The position numbers and the translations under genes are program-made. The notes beneath the pieces are model-generated. The model saw only the letters and a program-made list of their open reading frames with translations, was not told the origin of the DNA and made no database searches. Positions 60,677 to 64,000 of a DNA stretch of 64,000 nt are shown here, in pieces. The stretch spans positions 744,001-808,000 of the forward strand of contig NZ_FNQB01000001.1 in the NCBI RefSeq assembly GCF_900107455.1, in the 5' to 3' direction. The stretch is from Asanoa ishikariensis (lineage in GTDB: Bacteria > Actinomycetota > Actinomycetes > Mycobacteriales > Micromonosporaceae). The stretch's first letter is position 1; every line of letters begins with the position of its first letter.

Positions 60677-60750
60677 CGCCTGTCCGGGAAAGCACACAGC
60701 TCGCCGCGCCGGCGCTGCCGCGTCGCGGCGGTCCGGTGGTGCCTGTCTGG
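60613..60750. repeat. Imperfect direct duplication of the 3' end of a gene
   Basis: The segment 60613-60686, containing the last 21 codons and stop of the preceding CDS, is repeated at 60687-60750 with about ten changes and a 10-nt loss. Both begin GGAAAGCAC and end near GCCTGTC. The second copy is non-coding. Beyond it, CGTACATG (60754-60761) and CATGTACG (60788-60795) form an 8-bp inverted repeat. Confidence 0.8.
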
Positions 60751-60833
60751 ACCCGTACATGCTTGGGAAGGTAGGTACACGCTCGAACATGTACGTCCGG
60801 AGAGACACCGTCCGGCCGGGATCGGCCCGTCGA

Positions 60834-61820
60834 CTACCAGGCCCACGCCTCGGGGGCCGGGCCTCCCTTGCCTACCGGCGGGAACAGCTCGTCGAGCCGA
60901 CCGAGGGTCGCCTTCGAGAGCTCGATGTCCACGGCCGCCACGGCGCCGTCGAGTTGGGCCATGGTGCGAGGGCCGATGATCGGCGCGGTCACGCCCGGGC
61001 GGGAGAGCAGCCAAGCCAGGGCGACGTTGCTCGGGTCCTGGCCGAGGTCCGCGCAAAGCTTCTCGTACGCCTCGATCGACTCGCGGTAGGTGGCCAGGTC
61101 GTCCGCCGCCCGACCCGTCCTGCCGCGGCCCGCCTCGCCCGCGGCCAGCTTGCGGAGCACGCCGGAGAGCAGACCGCCGTGCAGCGGGGACCACGGGATG
61201 ATGCCGATGCCGAAGTCCTGCGCGGCCGGGATCAGCTCGAGCTCCGGCCCGCGCGCGACCAGGTTGTAGAGGCACTGCTCGGAGACCAGGCCGAGGAAGT
61301 TGCGGCGGGCCGCCGACTCCTGCGCCCGGGCCAGGTGCCAACCGGCGAAGTTGGACGATCCCACGTAGCTGACCTTGCCCTGGGCCACCAGCAGCTCCAT
61401 CGCCTGCCAGATCTCCTCCCACGGGGTCGTGCGGGAGATGTGGTGCATCTGGTACAGGTCGATCGTGTCCGTCTGGAGCCGCCGCAGTGAGTCCTCGCAC
61501 GCCCGGACGATGTGCCGGGCCGACAGGCCGCGCTCGTTGGGCCAGTCGCCCATCCGGCCGTACACCTTGGTGGCCAGCACGACCTTGTCCCGACGGCCGT
61601 CACCCTGGGCCATCCACCGGCCGATGATCTGCTCGGTGACGCCTTCGCCGACCTTGCGGCCGTACACGTTGGCGGTGTCGAAGAAGTTGAGGCCGTGCTC
61701 GAGCGCCCGGTCCATGATGGCGAAACTGTCGGCCTCGCTGGTCTCCGGCCCGAAGTTCATCGTGCCCAGACACAGCCGACTGACGGTCAGGCCGGTGCGG
61801 CCCAGGTTGGTGAATTCCAT
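60834..61820 (-). CDS. Aldo/keto reductase
   Basis: A 328-residue NADPH-dependent oxidoreductase. The catalytic tetrad is visible: D and Y in FFDTANVYG, K in VLATKVYG, and H in LYQMHHIS. The cofactor region is APIIGPRTMAQLDGA. It belongs to the YghZ/Kv-beta-like class, where general detoxification of aldehydes is typical. It lies 36 nt downstream of the sepH stop on the same strand and may be cotranscribed. Confidence 0.9.
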   Translation of the reverse strand: MEFTNLGRTGLTVSRLCLGTMNFGPETSEADSFAIMDRALEHGLNFFDTANVYGRKVGEGVTEQIIGRWMAQGDGRRDKVVLATKVYGRMGDWPNERGLSARHIVRACEDSLRRLQTDTIDLYQMHHISRTTPWEEIWQAMELLVAQGKVSYVGSSNFAGWHLARAQESAARRNFLGLVSEQCLYNLVARGPELELIPAAQDFGIGIIPWSPLHGGLLSGVLRKLAAGEAGRGRTGRAADDLATYRESIEAYEKLCADLGQDPSNVALAWLLSRPGVTAPIIGPRTMAQLDGAVAAVDIELSKATLGRLDELFPPVGKGGPAPEAWAW

Positions 61821-61856
61821 GCCCTCACATTGCCACCGGAGGGCGGCGGGCGAAAC

Positions 61857-62891
61857 TCAGGAGCTCTCGCGCTGCGGTGCGCTGCCGAAGAGCACGTCGT
61901 CCCAGCTAGGCAGGCGCTTGCGCGGCTTGCCGGCCGGGTCGTTCTGCTCGGTGTTGCTTTCGCCGGCGGTGCGCCGCGGCCGGAGCACCGCGAGCGACGG
62001 GACAGCCGGGACCTCTTTGGGGAGGTCGGCGTCGTCGTCGAAGGCCGAACCAGGCGACCCGAGCAGCGCGGCGGCGCCACCCCGGCGCGGCTCGGACGGG
62101 CCCGCGTCGAGGCCACGGCCGGGCGGCGTGAGCGGACGGTCGAGTGAGGCGAGCAGGGCGTCACGGCCGGCGCGGATCGTGTCGCGGGGTGCGCGCTGGT
62201 CGGTGGAGGCGGCGGGCAGGCCGTGGCCACCGCGGGAGGGCTCGCCCCGGGACCGGCCGGGCAGCGCGTGGCCGCCGCGTTCCGGAGTGACCGGCTCCTG
62301 GCCGAGCAACGGCTGCGGGCGCTCGGTGCACAGGTATTGCGCCATGTCGTCGTGCGGGGTGACGACCTGGCGGGCCCGGTCGAGGTCCCACATCGCCTGG
62401 GCGGTGGCCTTGCCGGACGGCCACGTGGCGACGATCCGCCAGGTGCCGTCGTCGCGGCGGTAGGCGTCCCAGGAGATCTTCTCGCCGTCGATGCCGTGCT
62501 GGGCCAGCCGGGCGTCGACCACCTCGGCCAGCGGCGCGCCCTTCTCGGACGTCTTCAGCCGGGTGCGCCGGGCGTGTTGAGCGAGCATCGCCCGCTCCTG
62601 GAGCACCGGGCCCGCGTAGCGGAGCACCCGGTCGACCGGCACGCCGGCGATGCGGGCGACCTCGTCGGCGGAGTCGCCGCTGCGGATGCGGGCCTGGATG
62701 TCTCGCGGGGAAAGAGATGGCGGTTGGTCGCCGAAGTGGCCGGCGCCGCTGACCGCTGCGGAGGCCGGGTCGCCATGCAGGACGCCGTTGATCCGCTCAT
62801 CGAGCGGCAGCGCCAAGAGACGGCCCACCTCGTCGGCGAGCACCATTGCCTGGCCGTCCTCGGAGAGGGCGACGAAGCGTACTGGTCGCAT
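61857..62891 (-). CDS. sepH: Septation protein SepH
   Basis: The 344-residue protein matches SepH (DUF3071): start MRPVRFVALSEDGQAMVLAD, a helix-turn-helix (SPRDIQARIRSGDSADEVAR, then IAGVPVDRVLRYAGPV) and the WDAYRRDDGTWRIVATW region. A long Pro/Arg/Gly-rich C-terminus ends in PRKRLPSWDDVLFG. SepH binds FtsZ and promotes its assembly during cell division in actinobacteria. ATG 62891 follows GGAGG. The sepH-serC neighbourhood is conserved in mycobacteria (recalled). Confidence 0.92.
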   Translation of the reverse strand: MRPVRFVALSEDGQAMVLADEVGRLLALPLDERINGVLHGDPASAAVSGAGHFGDQPPSLSPRDIQARIRSGDSADEVARIAGVPVDRVLRYAGPVLQERAMLAQHARRTRLKTSEKGAPLAEVVDARLAQHGIDGEKISWDAYRRDDGTWRIVATWPSGKATAQAMWDLDRARQVVTPHDDMAQYLCTERPQPLLGQEPVTPERGGHALPGRSRGEPSRGGHGLPAASTDQRAPRDTIRAGRDALLASLDRPLTPPGRGLDAGPSEPRRGGAAALLGSPGSAFDDDADLPKEVPAVPSLAVLRPRRTAGESNTEQNDPAGKPRKRLPSWDDVLFGSAPQRESS

Positions 62892-62969
62892 CGCGTTGCC
62901 TCCGTCCCGCTGAGCTGGCCGACGATCCCGACCAGAGTCGGAACGCTTCCGCACACGGTAGCCCATTAG

Positions 62970-63001
62970 CACCCCGGCGCACTGGGAGGCACGCCGGGGT
63001 G
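62970..63001 (-). terminator. Terminator downstream of serC
   Basis: CACCCCGGCG (62970-62979) and CGCCGGGGTG (62992-63001) form a perfect 10-bp stem with a 12-nt loop. It lies 15 nt after the serC stop on the minus strand and about 80 nt before sepH. Confidence 0.8.
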
Positions 63002-63016
63002 TCGGGCGTGGAAACG

Positions 63017-64000
<984 letters not shown>

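Noticed and set aside
60783-60797. SOS box at the CGAACATGTACG stretch
   Set aside because: The right half is TACG, not GTTC; the symmetry belongs to the longer CGTACATG/CATGTACG inverted repeat.

Overview
The window is a chromosomal segment from a high-G+C actinomycete, most likely Micromonosporaceae (inference). Several features point there. Base composition is G/C-rich throughout. GTG and TTG starts and 1-10 nt gene overlaps are common. BldG, SepH, a mycothiol-type enzyme, Ku/LigD end joining and the futalosine menaquinone route are all present, and thymidylate kinase is fused to a 12-helix transporter. Gene order from the DEAH helicase through bldG, hppA, topA, tmk and holB, and from XPB through the futalosine genes to sepH and serC, matches what I recall from Streptomyces and Mycobacterium. 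Most of the window is therefore conserved core chromosome. I see no prophage, insertion sequence, CRISPR array or biosynthetic cluster.

Layout, left to right. 0-5.6 kb: the end of a Tad-like pilus locus (TadE/G-like protein), a Rieske oxygenase, a MrfA-type DEAH helicase with a long basic tail, and the bldG/anti-sigma pair behind a perfect 25-bp palindrome. 5.7-13.6 kb: proton pyrophosphatase, a lipoprotein, topoisomerase I, an acetyltransferase and a DUF1801 protein. 13.6-22 kb: a secreted M14 carboxypeptidase, a frameshifted LuxR-type ATPase regulator, a PP2C phosphatase, a sugar-lactone oxidase, a TetR regulator and a D-threonine-aldolase-like enzyme. 22-27 kb: the MFS-Tmk fusion, DNA polymerase III delta-prime, and a YbaB/WXG100-like trio. 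27-31.4 kb: a ferredoxin-reductase/GTP cyclohydrolase I pair divergent from a cysteine-rich regulator, then RicT. 31.4-38.1 kb: a membrane metallophosphoesterase, tRNA-Thr(CGU), Hsp20, a DHA2 exporter, an acyl-CoA ligase and a TacA/TacT-type toxin-antitoxin pair.

38.1-42.7 kb is a DNA-repair block: Ku, an ATP-dependent ligase, a LigD-type polymerase and the XPB helicase. 42.9-49.1 kb: an L,D-transpeptidase, an ABC exporter and the XPB-associated protein. 49.2-54.5 kb: a HAD hydrolase, a cold-shock protein, and mqnD, mqnB and an MFS protein in one menaquinone operon, followed by DUF3027 and DUF2530. 54.6-64 kb: a purine permease, a MarR/MFS pair, a mycothiol-type enzyme, ThpR carrying a 48-bp minisatellite, an aldo/keto reductase, SepH, and SerC, which runs off the right edge.

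Nothing amounts to a wholly new system. The most informative signals are small. There are perfect or near-perfect operator-like palindromes in front of bldG, the lactone oxidase, tacAT and marR. Reading-frame breaks affect the LuxR-type gene and possibly the ricT tail. A minisatellite lies inside thpR. The folE/ferredoxin-reductase/cysteine-rich-regulator module and the LigD functions carried on separate genes are also worth attention.
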